Shown here: positions 52,522 to 59,410 of the stretch, piece after piece | Layout of the letters: each line of letters opens with the position of its first letter | Numbering within the stretch: the stretch's first letter is position 1 | Translations under genes and position numbers: made by a program | Source of the DNA: Oscillospiraceae bacterium | GTDB lineage: Bacteria; Bacillota; Clostridia; Oscillospirales; CAG-272 | Reading direction: 5' to 3' | Assembly (NCBI GenBank): GCA_015064725.1 | Contig: SVRQ01000001.1 | Span: 62,001 to 126,000 of the forward strand | Length of the DNA: 64,000 nucleotides | The notes under the pieces: generated by a model | Seen by the model: the letters and a program-made list of their open reading frames with translations, nothing else | What the model was told of the DNA's origin: nothing | Database searches by the model: none

Positions 52522-52550
52522 ATTTTATACCAATTAAGCCGTATTGTCAA
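52522..52550 (-). promoter_or_regulatory. promoter of the two-LamG lipoprotein
   Basis: Minus-strand TTGACA (52550-52545), 17-base spacer, TAAAAT (52527-52522), directly after the neighbour gene's terminator. Confidence 0.87.
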
Positions 52551-52556
52551 GAAAAT

Positions 52557-52590
52557 ACAAAAAACTGCTATGAAAACATAGCAGTTTTTT
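52557..52590 (-). terminator. terminator of the LamG-esterase gene
   Basis: AAAACTGCTATG / CATAGCAGTTTT around AAAA, T-run on the minus strand. Confidence 0.85.
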
Positions 52591-52596
52591 AATATC

Positions 52597-54270
52597 TTAG
52601 TCAGCTTTTGTCTGCTGGAGGAGCCACTGTGCGGCTGTGAGTCCGTCCGCATTCTTTGCGTTATAAGCATTGTTCCAAACGGAGTGTCCAACACCGGGGA
52701 AATACGTTGCGTGGATCTTTGTGCCGCCTTCCGCTTTGATAGCCGCTTCCATATCTTTGGAACCGTCGGGCCATACCGTGGGGTCTGTAAGACCGTGGAA
52801 CGTCCAGATATCGATGTTAACAAGGTCTTTTGCCGAGCTTACGATACCTGCGCCGCATACGGGTACAGCAGCCGCAAAGAGATCGGGTCTGCGTGCGATA
52901 AGCTCCCAAGTGCCGCAACCGCCCATAGAGATACCGCCGATGTAAATTCTGTTTTCGTCAACTCTGTTCTTTTCGATAAAGTCAACAAGAAGAGCCTCTG
53001 CCGCCTGCAAGCCGAGAGTGTAAGTAATTTCTTCAAGTGCGCCTTTGCGGGAGTGCAAACCGCCTGCCGAGCTGTCCCACTGATGAACACCGGGGGTACC
53101 GGAGCCGGATGCTACCCATTCCGTTACGTTTGTAGCACCGTCGCAAGTGGTCTGGGGAGCGAGGATGATACAGTTATCCATTTCCGCAATATCGTCAAGA
53201 AGCTTATTGGCACCAAATACCTGGAGCTGCTTTGCGTTATCCGTGCCGCATTCGCCGTGACCGTGGAGGAAGAAGAGAACGGGGTATTCTTTATCTGTAT
53301 TTTCCTTATAATCCGTGGGGAAATATACTCTGTAAGGAAGTGTGATGGATTTGCCGTCCTTATCCGTATATGTAAAGGAACCTGCATCTGCCGCGTGAAT
53401 AGATTTTGCAGTTACTTCAAAAGCGTAATCGTAGATCTTGAAATCGTCGATAGCACCGTTGAACTGAGCTGTAGCGATGTCTGCCGCATCGGAGCTGTTT
53501 CTGCCGCCGATGTACATAGGACCTGCGGACGTGTAGTTCTTAGAGGATGTTTCGTTAACAAGCTTACCGTCGAGGTACATAAAGAGCGCACCGTTCTTGT
53601 GAACTACGGTGATGTGGTGCCAAACGTACTTGGAGTAGATACTGCCTATCTTGTAGTTGCCTGTGTCGCCGCCCCAGCAAACGCCCTGGTTTGCAGAATC
53701 GTTAGTGCCGAGCCATACACCGTACCAACCGTTGTTCTGAGAGCCCTTGGAGAAGAGGTTTTCCCAACCGCTTGCATCTTTATCGAGCATATACCAGAAG
53801 TCAACAGTAAATTCATCGCTCGTTGTGAAGTTAAGTCTTTCGTCGTTAGCGATAGTAAGGAAATCGAATACGTTTGTTGTGCCGAAGCGGATAGCGCTGC
53901 CGCCCGTGGGGCTTGTCATATATTCGGGGTTGCCCGTGACAGTTGCATCAAGTCCGCCGCCAACAACGTTTTTAATAACGTTGCCTTCGATGTTTTCAGG
54001 CTCGAAGTCAAGGTGAAGGATAGGATCCTTATCGCCCTGAACAGGACCTGTGGGGTCGATATCGGCAACCTTGGGAGCCGCCGTTGTTTTTACCGTTGTA
54101 GCCAAAGTAGTAGCCTCCGTAGCTTTTGTTGTTACAGCGGTTGTAGCCGCCGCAGTTGTTGTGTCTGTTGTTATGGGAGCAGTAGTAGTTGCATCGCCGC
54201 CACCGCCGCAGGCTGCCACTGCAAGTATTGTCATAGCCAATACGATGAGAAGGGATATAACTCTTTTCAT
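52597..54270 (-). CDS. lipoprotein with LamG domain and esterase domain
   Basis: A 557-aa surface enzyme. Signal peptide with lipobox VAAC (Cys21), Thr-rich linker to about residue 65, one LamG domain (ILHLDFEPENIEGNVIKNVV; FTVDFWYMLDKD; MYIGGRNSSD) to about 290, then an alpha/beta hydrolase: LFFLHGHGECGTDN, GGISMGGCGTWELIARRPD with the Ser, and GVGHSVWNNAY with the His. The esterase part is closely related to the cytoplasmic enzyme at 49969. The combination suggests an outside esterase kept on glycan by LamG, perhaps releasing acyl or acetyl groups. ATG at 54270 after AAAGGAAT; the TTG six bases earlier is unlikely. Confidence 0.9.
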   Translation of the reverse strand: MKRVISLLIVLAMTILAVAACGGGGDATTTAPITTDTTTAAATTAVTTKATEATTLATTVKTTAAPKVADIDPTGPVQGDKDPILHLDFEPENIEGNVIKNVVGGGLDATVTGNPEYMTSPTGGSAIRFGTTNVFDFLTIANDERLNFTTSDEFTVDFWYMLDKDASGWENLFSKGSQNNGWYGVWLGTNDSANQGVCWGGDTGNYKIGSIYSKYVWHHITVVHKNGALFMYLDGKLVNETSSKNYTSAGPMYIGGRNSSDAADIATAQFNGAIDDFKIYDYAFEVTAKSIHAADAGSFTYTDKDGKSITLPYRVYFPTDYKENTDKEYPVLFFLHGHGECGTDNAKQLQVFGANKLLDDIAEMDNCIILAPQTTCDGATNVTEWVASGSGTPGVHQWDSSAGGLHSRKGALEEITYTLGLQAAEALLVDFIEKNRVDENRIYIGGISMGGCGTWELIARRPDLFAAAVPVCGAGIVSSAKDLVNIDIWTFHGLTDPTVWPDGSKDMEAAIKAEGGTKIHATYFPGVGHSVWNNAYNAKNADGLTAAQWLLQQTKAD

Positions 54271-54309
54271 TTGCAAAATTCCTTTCGTGGATAAAGTTTT
54301 TATACATCT

Positions 54310-54338
54310 ATTTTACACCCATTTGTGAAATATGTCAA
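54310..54338 (-). promoter_or_regulatory. promoter of the LamG-esterase lipoprotein
   Basis: Minus-strand TTGACA (54338-54333), 17-base spacer, TAAAAT (54315-54310). Confidence 0.87.
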
Positions 54339-54382
54339 CATAAAATTAGCATAAGCGTGAGTAATAGGTGAAAATTCACATA

Positions 54383-54413
54383 CAAAAAGGAACCCTGTTG
54401 GGTTCCTTTTTAT
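54383..54413 (-). terminator. terminator of duplicated lipoprotein 1
   Basis: AAAAAGGAACC / GGTTCCTTTTT with a small loop. Confidence 0.85.
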
Positions 54414-54424
54414 ATTAAATTTAA

Positions 54425-55801
54425 TTATGCTTCGGGTTCGGGATATTCAGGGGAAGCCTTGAAATCTTCATAGTTGAGGTATGTGCCGAAAACGAGAGAA
54501 CCGGGTGTGTTGTCTGTTACGAATACTGTATAAGTATCTGTTGCAACGTCATAGTAGTATGTGTATGTGAGAGCTTCAACTGTTTCGCCTTCTGCAAGAG
54601 CTGCTGTAGCTGCATCCCAGTATTCCTTAACGGGAGAATCAGCAATATCTTCGCCCCAAAGTTTGCAGTTTACAACTTCTTCATAGTAGCCAACGAATTC
54701 GTCATATTTAGCAATAGCTGCTTCGAGTTCTTTCTGAGCTTTTGCTTTTTCAACTACGGACAAATCTTCCTTGTTAGCGGCATTCTTTTTCTGGTGGAGA
54801 TACCAAGTGGGAACTGCTTCGTAACGAGCTGTGTCGGGGTCGCCGTTATTGAGTGTGGAGCCGGAGGGGTTGTAAGCCTTCCAAGCAGCAGCTGTGGAGC
54901 CCTGACCGTCTGCGTTTGTTTCGTCTTCAGCAGCAGCGATGTTGCCAACTGTGTTTGTCTTAAGACCGAATACGCTGTAGTCTTCTGTAGCTTCCTTGAG
55001 CTCGTCGCCAAGGTATGTAACGTAAACGAACTTAACTTTGAGTTCAGCAGCGTTAACTTCTTTGTCACCCATCATAGCTGTGATAGCATCGTCTGTAACG
55101 TCGATAATGCTCATTGTGCCGAAGTTACCAACTGTTGCAGCATAGTCTGCAAGAGCTGCGTTTACATTGTCAACTTCGATGTGGTTTACGATATAAGTAA
55201 CGTCATCGAAGTAGTAAGCATAAGTACCGGACTTAACGCCTGTCATAAGAGCTGTATCCGTGAAAGAGTCTTTTTTGCCGAATCTGTTTACGGAAGCATA
55301 GTTCATAGCCTTACCGAGATCTTTTACAACTGTTGTTGCACCGTCTTTTGTTTCAACGAGGTAAAGGTGACCTGTTGTTACGTTAGCAACTTCAACTGTT
55401 TCAAGTGTAGCAACGTTAACTGCTTCCGCTGTTTCTACTGTTTTGTAGAGTGCGGGGATCATAACGTCTGCAGTAACCGTACGATACTGGTTAACTACGT
55501 CCTGAGTGTTATCGATAGCAAGGGGAATATAAACTACAGCCTGTGCGGGAGCTTCGGGCTTGGGAGCTTCTGTTGTTGTAGCAACTGTTGTTGCCTGAGT
55601 AGCTTCTGTTGTAGCCTTTGTAGCTTCTGTTGTAGCGTTGCCGGCTGTTGTAGCGTTGCCCGCTGTTGTTGTTTTGCCCTCTGTTGTTACGTCTGTAGCT
55701 TTTGTGCCTTCTGTTGTTGTTTCTGTTTCGCCGCAAGCAACGAACATACAAGCAACCATTACAAGTGCAAGAACAAGAGCAAGAATTTTCTTAATGTTCA
55801 T
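54425..55801 (-). CDS. duplicated surface lipoprotein 1 (unrecognised family)
   Basis: A 458-aa lipoprotein: signal peptide, lipobox FVAC (Cys23), a Thr/Ala/Glu/Lys linker to about residue 90, then one domain to the end. The domain starts AVVYIPLAIDN, has TTGHLYLVETKDG, ATVGNFGTMSIIDVTDDAIT and VKFVYVTYLGDELKEA in the middle, a helical stretch, and ends TYTYYYDVATDTYTVFVTDN. The neighbour at 56001 is a close copy, and the C-terminus of the giant SLH protein at 59411 shows the same landmarks. I do not recognise the domain. Strong promoter and C-ending codons suggest high expression. Confidence 0.8.
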   Translation of the reverse strand: MNIKKILALVLALVMVACMFVACGETETTTEGTKATDVTTEGKTTTAGNATTAGNATTEATKATTEATQATTVATTTEAPKPEAPAQAVVYIPLAIDNTQDVVNQYRTVTADVMIPALYKTVETAEAVNVATLETVEVANVTTGHLYLVETKDGATTVVKDLGKAMNYASVNRFGKKDSFTDTALMTGVKSGTYAYYFDDVTYIVNHIEVDNVNAALADYAATVGNFGTMSIIDVTDDAITAMMGDKEVNAAELKVKFVYVTYLGDELKEATEDYSVFGLKTNTVGNIAAAEDETNADGQGSTAAAWKAYNPSGSTLNNGDPDTARYEAVPTWYLHQKKNAANKEDLSVVEKAKAQKELEAAIAKYDEFVGYYEEVVNCKLWGEDIADSPVKEYWDAATAALAEGETVEALTYTYYYDVATDTYTVFVTDNTPGSLVFGTYLNYEDFKASPEYPEPEA

Positions 55802-55851
55802 GGTGAAATTCCTCCATAATTTTTTAGAAATCTTATTTCTTCGTTATACTT

Positions 55852-55880
55852 ATTCTATCGCATACAGCCTTTTTTGTCAA
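55852..55880 (-). promoter_or_regulatory. promoter of duplicated lipoprotein 1
   Basis: Minus-strand TTGACA (55880-55875), 17-base spacer, TAGAAT (55857-55852). Confidence 0.85.
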
Positions 55881-55956
55881 CATAAGAGAGTGCTGTAAAT
55901 TGATTTTTGACTTTTTGGACAAATTTCATCATCTTAAACTATTATCTTTGACCAAA

Positions 55957-55988
55957 CAAAAAAGGGACCCGATTGGGTCCCTTTTTGA
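55957..55988 (-). terminator. terminator of duplicated lipoprotein 2
   Basis: AAAAAAGGGACCC / GGGTCCCTTTTT with a four-base loop. Confidence 0.87.
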
Positions 55989-56000
55989 TATTAAATTTAA

Positions 56001-57362
56001 TTATGCTTCGGGATATTCAGGGGAAGCCTTGAAATCAGCATAGTTGAGGTATGTGCCGTAAACGAGAGAACCGGGTGTGTTGTCTGTTACGAATACAACG
56101 TATGTGTCTGTTGCAACATCATAGAAGTATGTGTATGTAAGAGATTCAACTGTTTCGCCTTCTGCAAGAGCTGCTGTAGCTGCATCCCAGTATTCCTTAA
56201 CGGGAGAATCAGAGATATCATCGCCCCAGAGGTTGCAGTTTACAACTTCTTCATAATAGCCAACGAATTCTTCGTATTTAGCCATAGCTGCATCGAATTC
56301 CTTCTGAGCTTTTGCTTTTTCAACTACGGACAAGCCTTCCTTGTTGATAGCAGCCTTCTTAGCGTTGAGCCACCATGTGGGGAAGTATTCGTTCTTGGAA
56401 TCAGCAAGCTCTGTAACGAGCAAAGAGCCGGATGTGTTGTATTCTTTCCAAGCAGCGAGTGTGGAGCCCTGACCGTCTGCGTTTGTTTCGTCTTCAGCAG
56501 CTGTGATGTTGCCGAGTGTGTTTGTCTTAAGACCGAAGATGCTGTAATCTTCTGTAGCTTCGTTGATAGCATCGCCAAGGTATGTCATATAAACGAACTT
56601 AACGTTGAGTTCAGCAGCGTTAACTTCTTTGTCGCCCATCATAGCTGTGATAGCATCATCTGTAACGTCGATAATGCTCATTGTGCCGAAGTTACCAACT
56701 GTTGTAGCGTAGTCTGCAAGAGCAGCATTTACCTTTTCGGAATCGATAGCGTTCATAAGATATACGCAGTCATCGAAGTAGTAAGCCCAGTAACCTGTCT
56801 TAACGCCTGTCATAAGAGCTGTATCTGTCCAACCGTTCTTTTTGCCCTGTCTGTTGGAGTTAACGTATGTGATAGCTCTGCCGAGGTCAGTAACAACTGT
56901 GCCGTCAGCTTTAACGAGGTAGAGGTGACCTCTTGTTACGTTAGCAACTGCAACTGTTTCGCCTGTTACGATGTTGATAGCATCAACTGTTTCAGCTGTT
57001 TCGTAAAGAGCTTCGTACATAGCGTCGGAAACGCTGTCATAGTTGCATACAACTTCTGTGTATTCAACTTCTGTGGGAACGTAAACAACTACTTCTTCAG
57101 CGCCCTGGGGTTTGGGAGCTTCTGTTGTTGTAGCCTGTGTAGCCTGTGTTGTAGCTTTTGTAGCTTCTGTTGTAGCTGTTGTAGCATCTGTTTTGCCTGC
57201 TGTTGTAGCATCTGTGGCATCTGTTTTGCCCGCTGTTGTTGCATCGCCTTCTGTTGTTACGTTGTTTACAGTTGTTGTTTCGCCTTCGCCGCCGCAAGCA
57301 GCAACCATACCAACTACCATAACGAGTGCAAGAACAAGAGCAAGAATTTTCTTAATGTTCAT
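56001..57362 (-). CDS. duplicated surface lipoprotein 2 (unrecognised family)
   Basis: A 453-aa paralogue of the preceding lipoprotein: lipobox VAAC (Cys23), Thr/Ala/Lys linker with units such as ATTAGKTD, and the same domain (VVVYVPTEVEYT; TRGHLYLVKADG; TVGNFGTMSIIDVTDDAIT; FVYMTYLGDAINEA; TYTYFYDVATDTYVVFVTDN). The two agree over most of their length, with the first 20 residues of the signal nearly identical, so they arose by tandem duplication. The linkers have diverged in repeat number. Each copy has its own promoter and terminator. Confidence 0.8.
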   Translation of the reverse strand: MNIKKILALVLALVMVVGMVAACGGEGETTTVNNVTTEGDATTAGKTDATDATTAGKTDATTATTEATKATTQATQATTTEAPKPQGAEEVVVYVPTEVEYTEVVCNYDSVSDAMYEALYETAETVDAINIVTGETVAVANVTRGHLYLVKADGTVVTDLGRAITYVNSNRQGKKNGWTDTALMTGVKTGYWAYYFDDCVYLMNAIDSEKVNAALADYATTVGNFGTMSIIDVTDDAITAMMGDKEVNAAELNVKFVYMTYLGDAINEATEDYSIFGLKTNTLGNITAAEDETNADGQGSTLAAWKEYNTSGSLLVTELADSKNEYFPTWWLNAKKAAINKEGLSVVEKAKAQKEFDAAMAKYEEFVGYYEEVVNCNLWGDDISDSPVKEYWDAATAALAEGETVESLTYTYFYDVATDTYVVFVTDNTPGSLVYGTYLNYADFKASPEYPEA

Positions 57363-57419
57363 CGGGTGTATCCTCCGTAAATTTTATTTGAGAGTTTATG
57401 TTACTCTCGGTTTACTTTT

Positions 57420-57448
57420 ATTTTACTGCAAATCGCTTTTTTTGTCAA
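57420..57448 (-). promoter_or_regulatory. promoter of duplicated lipoprotein 2
   Basis: Minus-strand TTGACA (57448-57443), 17-base spacer, TAAAAT (57425-57420). Confidence 0.87.
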
Positions 57449-57528
57449 CATTTCGTTTAAAACTTATTGATGTTTGTGGTTTTTGTTAAAAAGCTTCAGC
57501 TAAATTGAACATATTGAACAAAACTTTT

Positions 57529-58218
57529 TTAGTCTTTTGCGCCCAAAAAATATTTTTGTGTACGTGCGCCGAGGATTATGACGGCATACGTCAAAAGAGC
57601 TATGGCAAGCTTCACGCCGAGTGCCGCAAAATCCTCTCCCTCGTAAAAACCGCCGAACGTGAACGTTACCGTATCGAGCAGAGCAAGCGCGCCGCCGACG
57701 ATAAGCGCGGCAACGCTCGGCACGCTGAACGGCGCAATATACGGGCGCATAAAGCGGGATTCTCTTTTGGTAAGTTTGAAAAACGCGAACGTAAGCGCGC
57801 ATACGGCAAGGGCGACCACGGCTTTTATACTTGCCGCAGCGGCATTTATATAGTCCTCATAAAGATATTCCGCCAGTATCATCTCCGTTGAGATGGGAAT
57901 AAGAAAAGCGGAGCGCACAAAAAATTGCACGAACGGCAAAAGAGAAGCGTGGAACATAGCGATAACGCCGGAGAAAACGGAAGCGCCCGCCTTTTTCTGT
58001 GAAAGAGCAAAAGCAAAACCGCCAACGGCGAAAAACATTGCAAACTCTCCGGCATAAGCCGCAAGATTATAAAATAACACGCCCATTCCGTCCAGCCACG
58101 CAGGAAGATACTCATAGTTGACCGTGGCTACGGAAAATATAACGGTAAACATACTTACAAAAAACAGCGGACAAAGGAAAAGCCCGAAAATATGATATAA
58201 AACAGCTTTATTTTTCAA
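57529..58218 (-). CDS. hypothetical polytopic membrane protein
   Basis: A 229-aa protein with about six hydrophobic segments (approximately 10-30, 45-72, 78-105, 125-148, 160-182 and 195-215) and few conserved-looking polar residues. I recognise no family. It stands alone between the surface lipoproteins and the divergent sugar transferase, with no clear terminator before lipoprotein 2. Export or cell-envelope role is possible from the neighbourhood only. Confidence 0.6.
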   Translation of the reverse strand: MKNKAVLYHIFGLFLCPLFFVSMFTVIFSVATVNYEYLPAWLDGMGVLFYNLAAYAGEFAMFFAVGGFAFALSQKKAGASVFSGVIAMFHASLLPFVQFFVRSAFLIPISTEMILAEYLYEDYINAAAASIKAVVALAVCALTFAFFKLTKRESRFMRPYIAPFSVPSVAALIVGGALALLDTVTFTFGGFYEGEDFAALGVKLAIALLTYAVIILGARTQKYFLGAKD

Positions 58219-58318
58219 AATGACCTCCGAAAATAATTATTACACAATAAGCATACCACAAAAGCCGTGGAAATGGAAACAAAATTTTGTAAATTTTTTA
58301 TTATTTACGCCATAAGGT

Positions 58319-58347
58319 TTGACTTTACTGCTCTGTGACTATATAAT
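58319..58347 (+). promoter_or_regulatory. promoter of the sugar transferase
   Basis: TTGACT (58319-58324), 17-base spacer, TATAAT (58342-58347). Transcription would start near 58354, after the ATG at 58351, so that ATG cannot be the start. Confidence 0.82.
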
Positions 58348-58392
58348 ATAATGGAAAGAAACAAATTTCAACATTTTTTGAAAGCGAATAAT

Positions 58393-59004
58393 ATGAAAAA
58401 AATAAAAATATACAGCCCGATCAAGCGGCTATGCGATATTGTCCTTTCCGCCGCCGCGCTGATCGTCCTATTCCCTTTTTTTATCGTGCTTTGTCTTATT
58501 TGCGCGATAGATACAAAAGCCTCCCCTCTGTTTTTGCAGGAGCGCATCGGCAAAGGCTCAAAGCCGTTTAAAATTATAAAGTTCCGTACAATGAAAAAGA
58601 GCGCCCCTGCCCTCACGCCCGCGCGCGACATAAGCCACCCGGAGGAATACGTTTCCCGGCTGGGTGCTTTTCTTCGTAAAAGCGGCGCGGACGAGCTGCC
58701 GCAGCTTATAAATATCCTTATCGGTCAAATGAGCTTTGTCGGGCCGCGTCCGCTTATGAAAACAGAAGCCGCACTCCACCGTGTCCGCGCCTCTCTCGGT
58801 GTTTACACCGTCCGCCCCGGACTTACGGGGCTTGCACAGATTAAATCCGATACAATCAATTCCCACGAAGAAAAAGCAAAGCTCGACGCAGAATATGTAC
58901 AAAAAATGTCCCTCTTTTATGACGTAAAGCTTCTCTTCCTTACCGCCACACTTTTCTTGGGCGGCAAGCACATTGACGAACACTTCAACTCCCCGCTTTC
59001 TTGA
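58393..59004 (+). CDS. undecaprenyl-phosphate sugar phosphotransferase
   Basis: A 203-aa enzyme of the bacterial sugar transferase family (PglC/WcaJ type) that puts the first sugar-phosphate on undecaprenyl phosphate. One N-terminal membrane segment (IVLSAAALIVLFPFFIVLCLI), then LFLQERIGKGSKPFKIIKFRTM, RKSGADELPQLINILIGQMSFVGPRP and VRPGLTGLAQI, which are the family signatures. The ATG at 58351 lies within the promoter's start point, hence 58393 is chosen; its ribosome site is weak. No glycosyltransferase cluster follows. Its nearness to the SLH protein suggests surface glycosylation, but this is not shown. Confidence 0.88.
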   Translation: MKKIKIYSPIKRLCDIVLSAAALIVLFPFFIVLCLICAIDTKASPLFLQERIGKGSKPFKIIKFRTMKKSAPALTPARDISHPEEYVSRLGAFLRKSGADELPQLINILIGQMSFVGPRPLMKTEAALHRVRASLGVYTVRPGLTGLAQIKSDTINSHEEKAKLDAEYVQKMSLFYDVKLLFLTATLFLGGKHIDEHFNSPLS

Positions 59005-59132
59005 AAGAAAGCTTGGCAAAGAACTTTACTCGAATATCCCAATTCCCTTTTTATTTAATTGCTCTTTTTATTTCCTTGTAGGGACCGGCGTCCCCGACGG
59101 TCCTAAAACCCCAATACATACCAACACATAAT

Positions 59133-59171
59133 CCCCTCCAAGATGGATATACTATCCTTGGAGGGGATTTT
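59133..59171 (+). promoter_or_regulatory. hairpin covering the small ORF ribosome site
   Basis: CCCCTCCAAG (59133-59142) pairs with CTTGGAGGGG (59157-59166), and ATTTTT follows. The second arm has the GGAGG of the ORF at 59173. It might be a terminator or sequester the ribosome site. Confidence 0.55.
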
Positions 59172-59172
59172 T

Positions 59173-59337
59173 ATGTTGCCAAAAATAAGGAACGGCGTAT
59201 TTCTCATATACGCCGTTCTTATCTCATTTTTCATTTCGCTTCTTGCGGGGGCGGCGGTAGAAGCGCGCCAAAACGCGCTCTCACCTCTTGATTACATTTC
59301 AATGAAAACTATATCAGAGGTTTTGGAAGAAAACTAA
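59173..59337 (+). CDS. small single-helix membrane peptide
   Basis: A 54-aa candidate protein started at the ATG 59173 with GGAGGGG eight bases before it; an earlier ATG at 59143 lies in the loop of a hairpin. One membrane helix (GVFLIYAVLISFFISLLAG) follows a short basic start, and the outside part ends LSPLDYISMKTISEVLEEN. I do not recognise it. It lies between a sugar transferase and the SLH protein gene. The coherent membrane pattern and good ribosome site favour a real gene, but it could be chance. Confidence 0.45.
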   Translation: MLPKIRNGVFLIYAVLISFFISLLAGAAVEARQNALSPLDYISMKTISEVLEEN

Positions 59338-59363
59338 GCCTTCTCCGGAGGGGAAGGCTTTGA

Positions 59364-59399
59364 CAAAAAAAGAAACTCCCGAAGGAGTTTCTTTTTTTA
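59364..59399. terminator. bidirectional terminator
   Basis: AGAAACTCC / GGAGTTTCT around CGAA at 59371-59391, with A-run and T-run on the sides. It serves the SLH gene on the minus strand. Confidence 0.88.
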
Positions 59400-59410
59400 T
59401 ATTACATCAA

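Noticed and set aside
51123-54294. Long plus-strand Cys/Val-rich ORFs opposite the LamG lipoproteins
   Set aside because: They mirror the minus-strand genes with signal peptides and domains. The Cys-rich runs arise from the Thr/Ala linker repeats read backwards.
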